From contig NZ_RYFW01000004.1 in assembly GCF_004138335.1 (NCBI RefSeq), positions 1 to 64,000 of the forward strand: a stretch of DNA of 64,000 nucleotides, in the 5' to 3' direction. Below the pieces are notes generated by a model. It worked only from the letters and a program-made list of their open reading frames with translations, was not told the origin of the DNA and ran no database searches. This stretch comes from Peristeroidobacter agariperforans. Its GTDB lineage: Bacteria; Pseudomonadota; Gammaproteobacteria; Steroidobacterales; Steroidobacteraceae. Positions within the stretch are counted from its first letter, which is position 1. Every line of letters starts with the position of its first letter. A program made the position numbers and the translations under genes. This document shows, in pieces, positions 43,201 to 51,561 of the stretch.

Positions 43201-44814
43201 CGCGATCGGGATTTTCGTCGCTATGGCGGTCGGGGCCCGAGTCCGGCGGGCACGGGCAATCCATACAATCCTTTCGGTCGAACCGTGGCGGTCAATCGGT
43301 TGCTCACGGAATATTCGTCGCAAACGCAGTGGGTCGATTCGGAGTGGCTGCGCTGGGCTGTGGCCCTGCACGGCGACTGGAATCGTTGGAGCTGGGAACT
43401 GTCGGCGCTGCGCTCGGATGAGCAAGCGACAGCTGCGCTCAACAATGCGCTGGTGGCGGCAATGCGCGCGTCAGCCAATCCCGATCCATCGCAGGCCTTG
43501 AATCCTTTCTCCTCCGGCCCGATTGGCGATGCGAGGTTGTCGGAGAGCTTGCGCTTGCCGCCGGACGTGGACGAGTTCAGTTCCGGCGGTCAGCAGTTCT
43601 CGGGATTCGTGCAAGGTCCGATCTGGACTTTGCCAGGCGGTCCCATCACTGCTGTGTTGGGCGGCGAATGGCGCTCCGAGATGATGCGAGCTTCGAATGA
43701 ATTCGCTGGCTCGTTCGATCGCGATCGCGACATGGTCTCGGGCTTCGCCCAACTGCGCGTGCCTTCGTCAGCGACAAGCTGCGCGCGACATTGCCCGGTT
43801 TGCGGGAGGCTTACGGTCACCGCCGGCACTCGCCTGGACGATTACAGCGAGTTCGGCCGAGTGCTGCGCTCACAGATGGGCTTGATATGGAAGCCGCACC
43901 GTGACTTCAGCGTGCGCGTGTCTGGCGGCAGCAGCTTCCGCCCACCGTCGTTGTATGAATTGTATCTGCCGCGAATTTCGACGGTGGCGGCCGTGACAGA
44001 TCCGGCACGCGGCGAATTGGCCGCCGTCACATTGACCATGGGTGGTAATCGCGAACTCGAGCCGGTCACGGCACGATCCCTCACGGCCGGCGTGGTGTTC
44101 AGTCCGGACTCGGCGTGGAATTGGAATATCTCGGCCGACTGGTGGCGCATCGATATGAAGAATCGTGTGGATTCGTTGTCGCCGCAGCTGATGCTGGCCA
44201 ACGAGGCACTGTTCCAGGACCGTATCGTGCGCGATCCACCCACCGAAGCCGGTCGGGCTGGCGTACTGCGATCCATCGATTCGTCGCGCATCAATATCGG
44301 TGGCGTGAAGACTGCCGGCGTGGATCTCGGCATCAAAGCCGATTTCCTGACCGAGCTCGGACGCTTCACGCCGGAACTGCAAGCGACGTGGTTCGATCGG
44401 TTCGAGTCCACCGATGTGCCGGGCCAGGCGCCAGTGGACCGTGTCGATCTGGCTAGCGAGCTCGGCTCCATTCTCGACTGGCGCGCCGTCCTGTCATTGA
44501 GATGGAAGCGCGGAGCATTCGGCGCCGCCATGTTCGCGCGATACATCCCCTCTTATGACGATGCCATTGCCGGCGTGCGCACCGGCCGAACCATTGAGGC
44601 ACAGACTTTGTTCGATCTGCAGGGGGCGCTGGACTTCGGGCTGTTGTATGCCGGCGAGTCGCGACTGCAAGGACTGAAGCTTTGGGCGGGGGCGGTCAAC
44701 ATGTTCGATGAACAGCCGAGCTTTGCCGATATCGGCGCCGCCGGCGGCTTTGACTCGTCACAGGGCGAACTGAAGCAGCGCTCTTACTACATCCGCCTCG
44801 AAAAGGAATTCTAG
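43201..44814 (+). pseudogene. TonB-dependent receptor, N-terminal half missing
   Basis: Open from about 43,201 to TAG 44812-44814 with no start, signal peptide or plug domain. It opens mid-barrel (NPYNPFGRTVAVNRLLTEYS), a stretch normally about 350 residues into such receptors. Downstream barrel marks are SFRPPSLYELYLP, NRELEPVTARSLTAGVVF, VKTAGVDLGI and a normal end SYYIRLEKEF. Residues encoded at 43,771-43,805 are out of frame: the other frame gives FVSDKLRATLPGLRE, the expected text, so a one-base loss and a nearby one-base gain cancel. A GTG at 43285 could start a 509-residue product, but it would lack the plug. Confidence 0.85.
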
Positions 44815-44900
44815 GCGCCTTGCCGAAGTTCGGATGGAGCACGCATAGACTGCTGCTTTGCTCGATTCGACCCTGCTGTTTGGCTCGGGCGGTCACATAT

Positions 44901-44928
44901 CCGGGTGCATTCGGCCGCATGCACCCGG
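44901..44928. terminator. strong hairpin between the receptor relic and the small peptide gene
   Basis: CCGGGTGCAT and ATGCACCCGG form a perfect 10-bp stem with an 8-base loop. It begins 18 bp past the stop of the minus-strand peptide gene and 87 bp past the stop of the receptor relic, so it can serve both directions. No T-run. Confidence 0.5.
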
Positions 44929-44946
44929 ACGGTCGCGTTGCAGCCC

Positions 44947-45072
44947 TCAGCCAATCTCCGGCACCAGGCCCAAGCCAAAGACATTGTCAAAAAAGACCGG
45001 ATACGGCAGGAACTGCTTTGTTTCTTGCGTGGCATCGCCCAGATCGACCAGCTCGATGGGATCCGTCTTCAT
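44947..45072 (-). CDS. 41-residue peptide with lasso-precursor-like leader (candidate RiPP precursor)
   Basis: ATG 45072 has AAGGAG 7 bases upstream, stop TGA at 44947-44949, and a hairpin follows. The N-terminal half reads MKTDP, then IELVDLGDATQETKQ. The E-L-V-D-L-G-x-A-x-x-E-T-K order closely matches leaders of proteobacterial lasso-peptide precursors, where cleavage falls two residues after the Thr. The rest (FLPYPVFFDN, VFGLGLVPEIG) is hydrophobic, without Cys. A lasso core usually starts with Gly; here Gln follows the Lys. No lasso cyclase, B protein or other maturation gene is in the window, so this would be an orphan precursor or a related non-lasso peptide. It was too short for simple gene callers. 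Confidence 0.65.
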   Translation of the reverse strand: MKTDPIELVDLGDATQETKQFLPYPVFFDNVFGLGLVPEIG

Positions 45073-45425
45073 TGCCCTCTCCTTGAGATGCACGTCGAAC
45101 AACACGGGATGTATTGACCGGTGCGTTCAGGACCCTGCCATACCAACTTGGGATTGGAATTAAGGGACTGGCCGAGGGCGGGGCGGCCGCATTGCGATGG
45201 TCCGCGTCCTCCCTGGAGTTGTTGCCGATGCGTGCCCGGCGACCGATTGGGTGACAGACATTGAGTTATTGGTAATCGCGCGGTGTGATCTGCATCACTG
45301 TCTGCGCCAGGGTTGCACCGCAGGCGAGATGCGGTAAAGCCTGAAATCGGCTGTCCGGCGTCATGCCGGTCGCGGGCATGCCGATGTATCGGCCGATCGG
45401 CGACGGGCCGATATGAGGCTGCTGC
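45073..45425. other. divergent promoter region between the small peptide and porin genes
   Basis: About 350 bp with no gene. It contains a CRP-like palindrome at 45284-45299 and must hold the promoters of the minus-strand peptide gene and the plus-strand porin gene. No other clear structure was seen. Confidence 0.5.
45284..45299. promoter_or_regulatory. CRP/Clp-type site upstream of the porin gene
   Basis: TGTGATCTGCATCACT matches TGTGA-N6-TCACA at nine of ten defined bases. It lies about 130 bp upstream of the OprB-like start, in keeping with catabolite control of a sugar porin. Confidence 0.55.
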
Positions 45426-46625
45426 ATGAGCTGGGCGATATCGAAAAATCTTACCTTGATCGGTGCAGGCATCTGCGTCGCGTGCGCAGCCATGTCCGTG
45501 CAGGCGGGCGATCTCGCATCGAGCATGGAATTCAACGCAAGTTACACGAGTGACTTCTTTTCCAATCGCCGCGGCGGATTGCATCGTGGCGATCGCCACC
45601 TGGCCGATCTCACTGTTGCCGTCACGCTCGATATGGAGGAGCTGTGGGATATCCGGGGATTGAAGCTGTTTGTCTCCGGGCAGAGTAACGATGGCGGCGG
45701 CTTCTCGGACCGGTTTGTCGGCGACTCGTTCGCTGTCTCGAGCATCGACGCAGCGACGGCGTCGCGCTTCCTCGAAGCGGGTGCGGAGTGGGGATTGGGC
45801 GAAGACGGCGAGCATGGCTTGCGCGTCGGTCTGCTCGACTTGAATGCCGAGTTCGATGCGAGCGCTCTGCGCGCCTTGTACGTCAACTCGGTGTTCGGCA
45901 TCGGTCAGGATTTGAGTCAGAGCGGCGAGAACGGTCCCTCGATCTTTCCGACCACGGCCTTGGGCGTGACTTTGAGTTTGCAAGTTGCGCCTCAGTGGCA
46001 TTGGCTCAGCGCTGCCTTCGACGGCGTTGCTGGCGATCCGAACCGTCCCAAGACGACAACCGTGCAACTCCACGGACACGATGGTCTGTTGTTGATCTCG
46101 GAACTGCAGCGTCTCAGCGACGGTCGCGTGGAGAAGATGGCCTTCGGTGTGTGGGGCTACACGCAGGCGGCGAAACATTTGACCGCTGAAGGCGTGGAAC
46201 CGACGGGTTCAGGTCATAACCATGGGTGGTATGTTTCTGCGGACTCGCGTCTCGGTGCGCTGGATGAAGTGCGGCCCTGGCGCACCTCGCTGCGCATCGG
46301 TCACGCTGAGGAGGTCGTGAACGATCACGACTGGTCCGTGATCGCCGCTTTGAATTACGACGTGTCGCGTCCCATCGGGCGAGAACAGAGCTTCGGTATT
46401 GGCGCGGCCTGGATCAAAACATCATCGGCGCTGCGTGCGAGCGCGGAAGGCGTGGATGACTACGAGACAGCTGTCGAGCTGACTTGGCGCGCGGCGGTCA
46501 CCGATTGGCTGACGTTGCAGCCCGACGTTCAATACATCATCAATCCCGGATCACAGCGTTCGCTGCGCAACGCTGTGGTGGTGGGATTGCGCTTCGATAT
46601 TGCCGCACCGACGTTCAGCTGGTGA
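45426..46625 (+). CDS. OprB-type carbohydrate porin, 399 aa
   Basis: Signal peptide LTLIGAGICVACAAMSVQAGD. The body has OprB marks: EFNASYTSDFFSNRRGG, DLTVAVTLDMEELWDIRGLKLFV, GLRVGLLDLNAEFDAS and NSVFGIGQDLSQSG, and the end TLQPDVQYIINPGSQRSLRNAVVVG with VGLRFDI. OprB porins form 16-strand barrels that let sugars through the outer membrane. Next to a tonB gene and a receptor relic, so the locus may once have served carbohydrate or glycoside uptake. Confidence 0.9.
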   Translation: MSWAISKNLTLIGAGICVACAAMSVQAGDLASSMEFNASYTSDFFSNRRGGLHRGDRHLADLTVAVTLDMEELWDIRGLKLFVSGQSNDGGGFSDRFVGDSFAVSSIDAATASRFLEAGAEWGLGEDGEHGLRVGLLDLNAEFDASALRALYVNSVFGIGQDLSQSGENGPSIFPTTALGVTLSLQVAPQWHWLSAAFDGVAGDPNRPKTTTVQLHGHDGLLLISELQRLSDGRVEKMAFGVWGYTQAAKHLTAEGVEPTGSGHNHGWYVSADSRLGALDEVRPWRTSLRIGHAEEVVNDHDWSVIAALNYDVSRPIGREQSFGIGAAWIKTSSALRASAEGVDDYETAVELTWRAAVTDWLTLQPDVQYIINPGSQRSLRNAVVVGLRFDIAAPTFSW

Positions 46626-46629
46626 GCGC

Positions 46630-46655
46630 AGTGCCGGCGCGTGGGCGCCGGCACT
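46630..46655. terminator. strong bidirectional hairpin between porin and tonB genes
   Basis: AGTGCCGGCGC-GTGG-GCGCCGGCACT, a perfect 11-bp stem with 4-base loop. It starts 5 bp after the porin stop and ends 11 bp before the end of the convergent tonB gene. Confidence 0.7.
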
Positions 46656-46665
46656 ACTATCGACA

Positions 46666-47331
46666 TCACATCCTGGTGTTGAGGCGGAAGGTCACGGGCA
46701 ACTGCTTCCACATCGCCATCGGCTTGCCATCGCTGGTGCCGGGGACGAAGCGCCATTTCTTCGCTTCACGCATCGCCGACTGATCGAGCTTGGCTATGCC
46801 GCTGGAGCTGATCAATCTCACATCGCCGACGCGGCCGTCAGCAAGAATATAGATCGACAACACCACCGTGCCTTCGCCGCCGCCGCGGATCACATCGGGC
46901 GGATAATACGGCTCGCTCAAGCCACGACGCGCATCGATGCGCGGCTCGACGACCATCGGCACCGGCGGCGCCACGCCGCCACCCTCGTCGACGAAGCTGT
47001 TCGGCGGCGTCGGGATGGGATCCACGATGGGCGCGCGATCCGAGGGCTCCGTGAACACATCGATCGGCGGCAGCGTGTAGGTAGGCGTGAGTTCCTTGAC
47101 GTCGATCCTGGCGTCCTTGATATCGACCGGTTTCGGCGGTTGGGGCTGCTGCGGCTGAGGCAGCAGAACCGGCGCCTGTGGCACGAATATTTTGGTGATT
47201 TTCTGAGTCATGCCATTGGTCAGCGCCCAGAAGAACCCCAGATGTAACAGCACGATGATCGCCAGCGCCCACGCGCGCGGCGAATTCCAGTTGTGCATCG
47301 ATGGAAAACTGTTAACCGTCATCGCAGACAT
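46666..47331 (-). CDS. TonB-family energy transducer, 221 aa
   Basis: ATG 47331 preceded by GGGAG. Single N-terminal membrane helix (AWALAIIVLLHLGFFWALTNG), containing the His found in TonB anchors; a Pro-rich spacer (PQPQQPQPPKPVDIKD and more); and a C-terminal domain (about 140-220) with GEGTVVLSIYILADGRVGDV and AKKWRFVPG. It carries proton-motive energy from ExbBD to outer-membrane receptors. No exbBD is adjacent, so it would borrow them. Confidence 0.92.
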   Translation of the reverse strand: MSAMTVNSFPSMHNWNSPRAWALAIIVLLHLGFFWALTNGMTQKITKIFVPQAPVLLPQPQQPQPPKPVDIKDARIDVKELTPTYTLPPIDVFTEPSDRAPIVDPIPTPPNSFVDEGGGVAPPVPMVVEPRIDARRGLSEPYYPPDVIRGGGEGTVVLSIYILADGRVGDVRLISSSGIAKLDQSAMREAKKWRFVPGTSDGKPMAMWKQLPVTFRLNTRM

Positions 47332-47494
47332 TCGTTTTGCTCCCACGTGTTTGTTTGATTCCCACCCGTGCGCATTACGCGCCTGTAAGAATCTGCTCCC
47401 GCGCGGTATACACCCGGAAGTAAGCACATTCCGGTTGCCCGGTTGGGGAATCTTTTGTGAGTTGGCGATGTCTTATTGGGCTGGAACGCGAGGC

Positions 47495-48355
47495 CTATCG
47501 AGCCGCCGGTTCCGCCAGGCGAAGGCGCTGTTCGAACTCGCGGACCAGCGCGCCGTCATCGTGATCCCAGGGATGGAAGCCGGGTCGGAAGAAACTGAGA
47601 TACGGCACCAAGACTTTGCGCATCATGCCGGGCTTGAACGACAAATAAGTAAACACGCGCCACCAGGTGCGCGGCGTATTGATCCCATCCTGGCGGAAGA
47701 AGTCCGCCATGCGCTGGAAGTTCGAGTACCAGAACTGCGCGCTGATGAACAACATCACCTGGCATCGGATGGACCAGCGTTTGAACGCCGACAGCTCGCG
47801 CGTGACGGCGAGATAGGTATCGAACGCCACCGCCTTGTGCTCCACTTCCTCGATCGCGTGCCATTGCCACAGCCGCAGCACTTCGGCGGGCGCGCCTGGC
47901 AGCGGATCTTTCTCAGTTAGCAAGCTATGCGCCATGATCGCCGTGAAATGTTCCAGCGCCACCGTGATCGCGAGTTGCGCGACGGGATGACGTGAGCGCG
48001 CGATGTCGAGCCGACGACGCGTCTCCGCGTCCATGGTGGTGGTGTCGTAGCCCGCGCTCTTGATGAGCTTGTTGAACACCACGTGCTCGCGGGTGTGCGC
48101 GGCCTCCTGCTCGACGAATGCTTTGATCTGTTCCTGCAGCCGGCCGTCGACCCAGTCCCGGAAGCGCCGGACCGACTCGATGAAAAACGTCTCGCCCTGA
48201 GGAAATGAGACCGACAGAGCGTTGAAGTACGCGGTCGCCACCGGGTCGCCGCCATGCCACCATCGGGCGCTGAGAGCATTGCGATCCAGGCGCAGATCTC
48301 GCGGAGTGATCGTGAGGTCGGCGGGCGTGCCGGTGACGGGGGTGTCCATGGCCAT
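47495..48355 (-). CDS. PF10118-type metal-dependent hydrolase, 286 aa
   Basis: All-helical ferritin-like protein: EQEAAHTREHVVFNKLI and ALEHFTAIMAHSLL, with WQWHAIEEVEHKAVAFDTYLAV giving Glu-Glu-x-x-His clusters for a di-iron-type site. These match the family named predicted metal-dependent hydrolase (PF10118), commonly beside TetR regulators, as here (divergent). Real substrate unknown; may act on lipids or hydrophobic compounds. Confidence 0.88.
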   Translation of the reverse strand: MAMDTPVTGTPADLTITPRDLRLDRNALSARWWHGGDPVATAYFNALSVSFPQGETFFIESVRRFRDWVDGRLQEQIKAFVEQEAAHTREHVVFNKLIKSAGYDTTTMDAETRRRLDIARSRHPVAQLAITVALEHFTAIMAHSLLTEKDPLPGAPAEVLRLWQWHAIEEVEHKAVAFDTYLAVTRELSAFKRWSIRCQVMLFISAQFWYSNFQRMADFFRQDGINTPRTWWRVFTYLSFKPGMMRKVLVPYLSFFRPGFHPWDHDDGALVREFEQRLRLAEPAAR

Positions 48356-48400
48356 ATCCGTGGGAAGCGGGCGGGTCGGGCTGGCCTATTAAAAATTCTT

Positions 48401-48418
48401 ATTGAGAGTATTGTCAAT
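48401..48418. promoter_or_regulatory. TetR operator candidate
   Basis: ATTGA-GAGTATTG-TCAAT, 5-bp perfect arms over 18 bp in the AT-rich 64-bp divergent region, ending one base before the GTG start of the tetR gene. Binding here would cover both promoters. Confidence 0.45.
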
Positions 48419-48419
48419 A

Positions 48420-49103
48420 GTGACTCAGCCGAAGAAAGCAACGCGGTCGGCCGGCAAAAACCCGGTCAAAGCCCCCGGAAATGTCAAAAGTCCGAGGGTG
48501 CGACGCACTCCTGAGGAAGCGCGGACCCTGGCGCTGGCCTCGGCGCGCCGGCTGCTGCTGGCCGAAGGGCCGGACGCCATTACCCTGCAGTCGGTGGCCA
48601 ACGACTTGGGCATGAGCCATACGAACCTGATTCATCATTTCGGCTCGGCGGCCGAGCTGCAGTCGGAATTGATGCGGCAGATGGTCAGCGAGCTGACGAC
48701 CACCATCGAATCGGCTGTCATGCGGCTGCGCGCCGGCAAGGGGGAAGTGAAGGATTTCGTCGATATCGTGTTCGATGCGTTCGACCGCGGCGGCGCCGGC
48801 CGGCTGGCGGCGTGGATGGCGCTGACCGGCGAATCCATGCACCTGGCCCCGATCGGCGAGGTTGTACGAGACTATATCGACAGCGTGGAGCGCGGCGCCG
48901 ACGGCGAGGGCGCTGCGGCTGCGATCCACGAACGTGTGACATCCGCGACTTTGTTTGTGACGGTCGCGGCGCTGGGCGACGCCATCATCGGCAACGAGCT
49001 GCGCAAGATGGTGGGCCGGGAGCGTGAAGCAGTGCGCAAGCTGATGGGCGCATTACTGCCGGCGGTGCTGGCCGCCCAGCCGAATGGGAGCGGCCATTCG
49101 TGA
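48420..49103 (+). CDS. TetR-family transcriptional regulator, 227 aa
   Basis: Start at GTG 48420, as the upstream TTG lies in the putative operator. A basic lead (about 35 residues) is followed by the TetR HTH: ALASARRLLLAEGPDAITLQ, then SVANDLGMSHTNLIHHFGS. The ligand domain spans about 90-220. Divergent from the PF10118 hydrolase gene, presumably its target. Confidence 0.88.
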   Translation: MTQPKKATRSAGKNPVKAPGNVKSPRVRRTPEEARTLALASARRLLLAEGPDAITLQSVANDLGMSHTNLIHHFGSAAELQSELMRQMVSELTTTIESAVMRLRAGKGEVKDFVDIVFDAFDRGGAGRLAAWMALTGESMHLAPIGEVVRDYIDSVERGADGEGAAAAIHERVTSATLFVTVAALGDAIIGNELRKMVGREREAVRKLMGALLPAVLAAQPNGSGHS

Positions 49104-49247
49104 CCAACAAGTCCTGACCAAAGACAGTGCAACCAAACGCCACTTGAACGCAGCTTGCACGCAGCAAATACTCCGCTCATCAACCGCGCGCAGAACCCTC
49201 CCGTGAGCTCCGGAATACTGCGAATCGAAGGCCGCGACGTGCCCGCA

Positions 49248-50909
49248 ATGAGCGAGCCTTTCAACTCCATTCTGGAGGAAATCGCCAGTGAGCTGGAGCT
49301 GCGCCCGTTGTTGACCAGCATCATCACGCGCGCTTGCGAGCTGCTCGGCGCGGACGGCGGGTCCATCGGTTTGTATGTGCCGCGTCGGCACACGGTTCAG
49401 GTCGAGGCCATTCATCAGCTGCCCCTGACCGAGCTGGGCATGGAGTTCGAGCCTGGCGAGGGTTTGATCGGCAAGGTGCTCGCGACGGGCCGGCCCGTGA
49501 TCCTCGACCGTTACGGCGAGCTGCAGCGCATTTCGCTGCCCGAGATGCGGGATTACACCGTGATTGGCGTGCCGATTCCGGGGCCGGGCGGCGGTTTGCT
49601 CGGCGTATTCGGTATCGGCGCGCCGCCGCCTCGCAAGTTTGGGGCGTCCGATCTCGATACATTGCGTCTGTTCGCGCGGCACGCCGCGATCGCAATTCAA
49701 AACGCCATGCGCTACGAGCGCGAGAAACGACGCACCGAGCGCATGACGTTGATTGCTCACATCGCTCGCGTCATCACCGCCGGCCTGGACGCAAACGAAC
49801 TGGTGGCGACCGCGGCGCAGGTGATTCATGAACATCTGGGTTATCCCAATGTCGTCATCCCGCTGCTCCATCGCGATGAGGATGGGGAATATCTGATGTT
49901 CGACGGGCACGCCGGGAACTACGGCGACATCATGGATCTGTCGCACACCATGCCTGTGACCAAGGGAGTCACCGGCACGGCGGTACTGACGCGCACGCCG
50001 CAGATCGTCAACGATGTTCGCAAGGATCCGCGCTATGTGCCGCCGCCGATTCCCATCAACGTTCGCACTGAGCTGGCCATGCCCATCGTGCTCGGCGAGG
50101 AAGTGTTTGGCTGTATCAACATCGAAGGCCTGAACCCTTTCGATGAGGACGATGTCGCGAGCATTCAGATCATCGCCGACCACCTCGCCGTCGCGATCAA
50201 GAACGCCAGCTTGTCACGCGAGGCTCGGCTAGCGGCGGTGATGCGCGAGCGTCAACGTTTAGCGCGCGATCTGCACGATGCAGTGAGTCAGGCCTTGTCC
50301 TCGATCAGCTTGATGTCGCAGTCCATCGTGCCGGCGTGGCGTCGCGATCCGGCGGAAGGCGAGCGTCGGGCGCGTCGCATCGAAGAGCTCGCACGTCTTG
50401 CTTTCGCGGAGATGCGGGCGTTGCTGCGGGAGCTGCGACCGGATCCGTCGGCTGGCGTGAGCTCAGTGGAGAATGCCGGCGTCGGTGACGTGAAGAAGAT
50501 GGGGCTCGCGGCAGCGTTGCAACGATTCGCGTTCATCCTGGCGCCGCAGACGCCGAGCATCCGGCTGGACTTCGCCGCGTATCGTTCACAGTCGCCGTCG
50601 CTGGAAGAGCGGTTGTATCTGATCTGTCGCGAGGCGCTGTCGAACGCAATTCGCCATTCCGGCGCGGATAAGCTGGATGTGAGCGCCGCCGTGAATGACG
50701 ACGTGCTGATGTTGAGCATTCAGGACAACGGCCGCGGCTTCGACGTCGCTGCCCGCGCCGAAGTCACCGGAGATTCTCCCGAACAAGGCATCGGCCTGCA
50801 GACTATGAGCGAGCGCGCCGCCGCGCTCGGCGGCGTCTGCGAAGTTCAATCGCAGTCTGGACGAGGGACGACCGTATGCATTCGCATTCCACTGCTGGCG
50901 ACACCATGA
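49248..50909 (+). CDS. sensor histidine kinase with two GAF domains (NarX/LiaS type), 553 aa
   Basis: Start uncertain; ATG 49248 leads straight into the first GAF domain (about 10-160: LLTSIITRACELLGADGGSI, then LYVPRRHTVQVEAI). The second GAF covers about 185-330 (MPVTKGVTGTAVLTRTPQIV). HisKA_3 phospho-acceptor: RQRLARDLHDAVSQALSSIS with His in DLHD. The HATPase domain has LSNAIRHSGA and SIQDNGRGFD. No membrane helices, so it senses a cytoplasmic ligand. Its stop overlaps the response-regulator start (ATGA). Confidence 0.93.
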   Translation: MSEPFNSILEEIASELELRPLLTSIITRACELLGADGGSIGLYVPRRHTVQVEAIHQLPLTELGMEFEPGEGLIGKVLATGRPVILDRYGELQRISLPEMRDYTVIGVPIPGPGGGLLGVFGIGAPPPRKFGASDLDTLRLFARHAAIAIQNAMRYEREKRRTERMTLIAHIARVITAGLDANELVATAAQVIHEHLGYPNVVIPLLHRDEDGEYLMFDGHAGNYGDIMDLSHTMPVTKGVTGTAVLTRTPQIVNDVRKDPRYVPPPIPINVRTELAMPIVLGEEVFGCINIEGLNPFDEDDVASIQIIADHLAVAIKNASLSREARLAAVMRERQRLARDLHDAVSQALSSISLMSQSIVPAWRRDPAEGERRARRIEELARLAFAEMRALLRELRPDPSAGVSSVENAGVGDVKKMGLAAALQRFAFILAPQTPSIRLDFAAYRSQSPSLEERLYLICREALSNAIRHSGADKLDVSAAVNDDVLMLSIQDNGRGFDVAARAEVTGDSPEQGIGLQTMSERAAALGGVCEVQSQSGRGTTVCIRIPLLATP

Positions 50910-51547
50910 CCGCCACCATCAAGCTGCTGCTCGTCGACGATCACGGCATCGTTCGCGAAGGACTCCGCGCACTGCTCGATGACGGCGAGGAATTCGTCAT
51001 CGTCGGCGAAGCGGGCAATGGCGATGAGGCGTGCGATGCCGTGCGCCGCCTGCACCCCGACATCGTGCTCATGGATTTGAAGATGCCCGGCATGGCTGCC
51101 AGCGATGCCATTCGGGTCATCCGTGCGACATCACCGTCCGTGAAAGTCATTGCATTGACTTCGTACGCCGAAGACGGCCAGGTCCGCGAAATCATGGCCG
51201 CGGGTGCTGCCGGTTATATATTGAAAGACGTCACCAAGTCCGACTTCGTCACCGCGCTTCGCACAGTCGCCGGCGGCCAGACGTGGCTCCACCCGTTGGC
51301 TCAGCGCTCACTCGTCGAACAGCTTCGCAACCGCCAGGCCGACCCGTTGGCGCTCCTCACTCAGCGCGAGCGGAGCGTGCTCGATCTGATTGCTCGCGGC
51401 ATGAGCAATCGCCAGATCGGCGATGAGCTGCACCTCACGGAAGGGACGGTGAAGGGGTATGTGAGCACGATCTTGGCGAAGCTGAAACTGGAAGATCGCA
51501 CTCAGGCGGCGCTGTTTGCGGTTCAGCGCGGCTTGGGGCGGCGCTGA
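50906..51547 (+). CDS. NarL/FixJ-family response regulator, 213 aa
   Basis: ATG 50906 overlaps the kinase stop. The receiver domain has LLVDDHGIVREGLRALL and IVLMDLKMPG with the phospho-Asp, and LTSYAEDG with Ser/Thr and Lys at KDVTKSD. The LuxR-type HTH (about 148-210) shows LTQRERSVLDLIARGMSNRQ, IGDELHLTEGTVKGYVSTIL. Partner of the GAF kinase; target genes cannot be read from here. Confidence 0.95.
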   Translation: MTATIKLLLVDDHGIVREGLRALLDDGEEFVIVGEAGNGDEACDAVRRLHPDIVLMDLKMPGMAASDAIRVIRATSPSVKVIALTSYAEDGQVREIMAAGAAGYILKDVTKSDFVTALRTVAGGQTWLHPLAQRSLVEQLRNRQADPLALLTQRERSVLDLIARGMSNRQIGDELHLTEGTVKGYVSTILAKLKLEDRTQAALFAVQRGLGRR

Positions 51548-51561
51548 CCCTCGAGAAAGAC

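Noticed and set aside
44947-45072. Firm naming as a lasso peptide
   Set aside because: The leader fits but the core does not begin with Gly and no maturation genes are present, so only a candidate precursor is reported.
45069-46178. 369-codon open frame on the minus strand
   Set aside because: Antisense of the OprB porin and its promoter; the porin frame has signal peptide and family marks. The short peptide gene shares this strand but uses a different frame.
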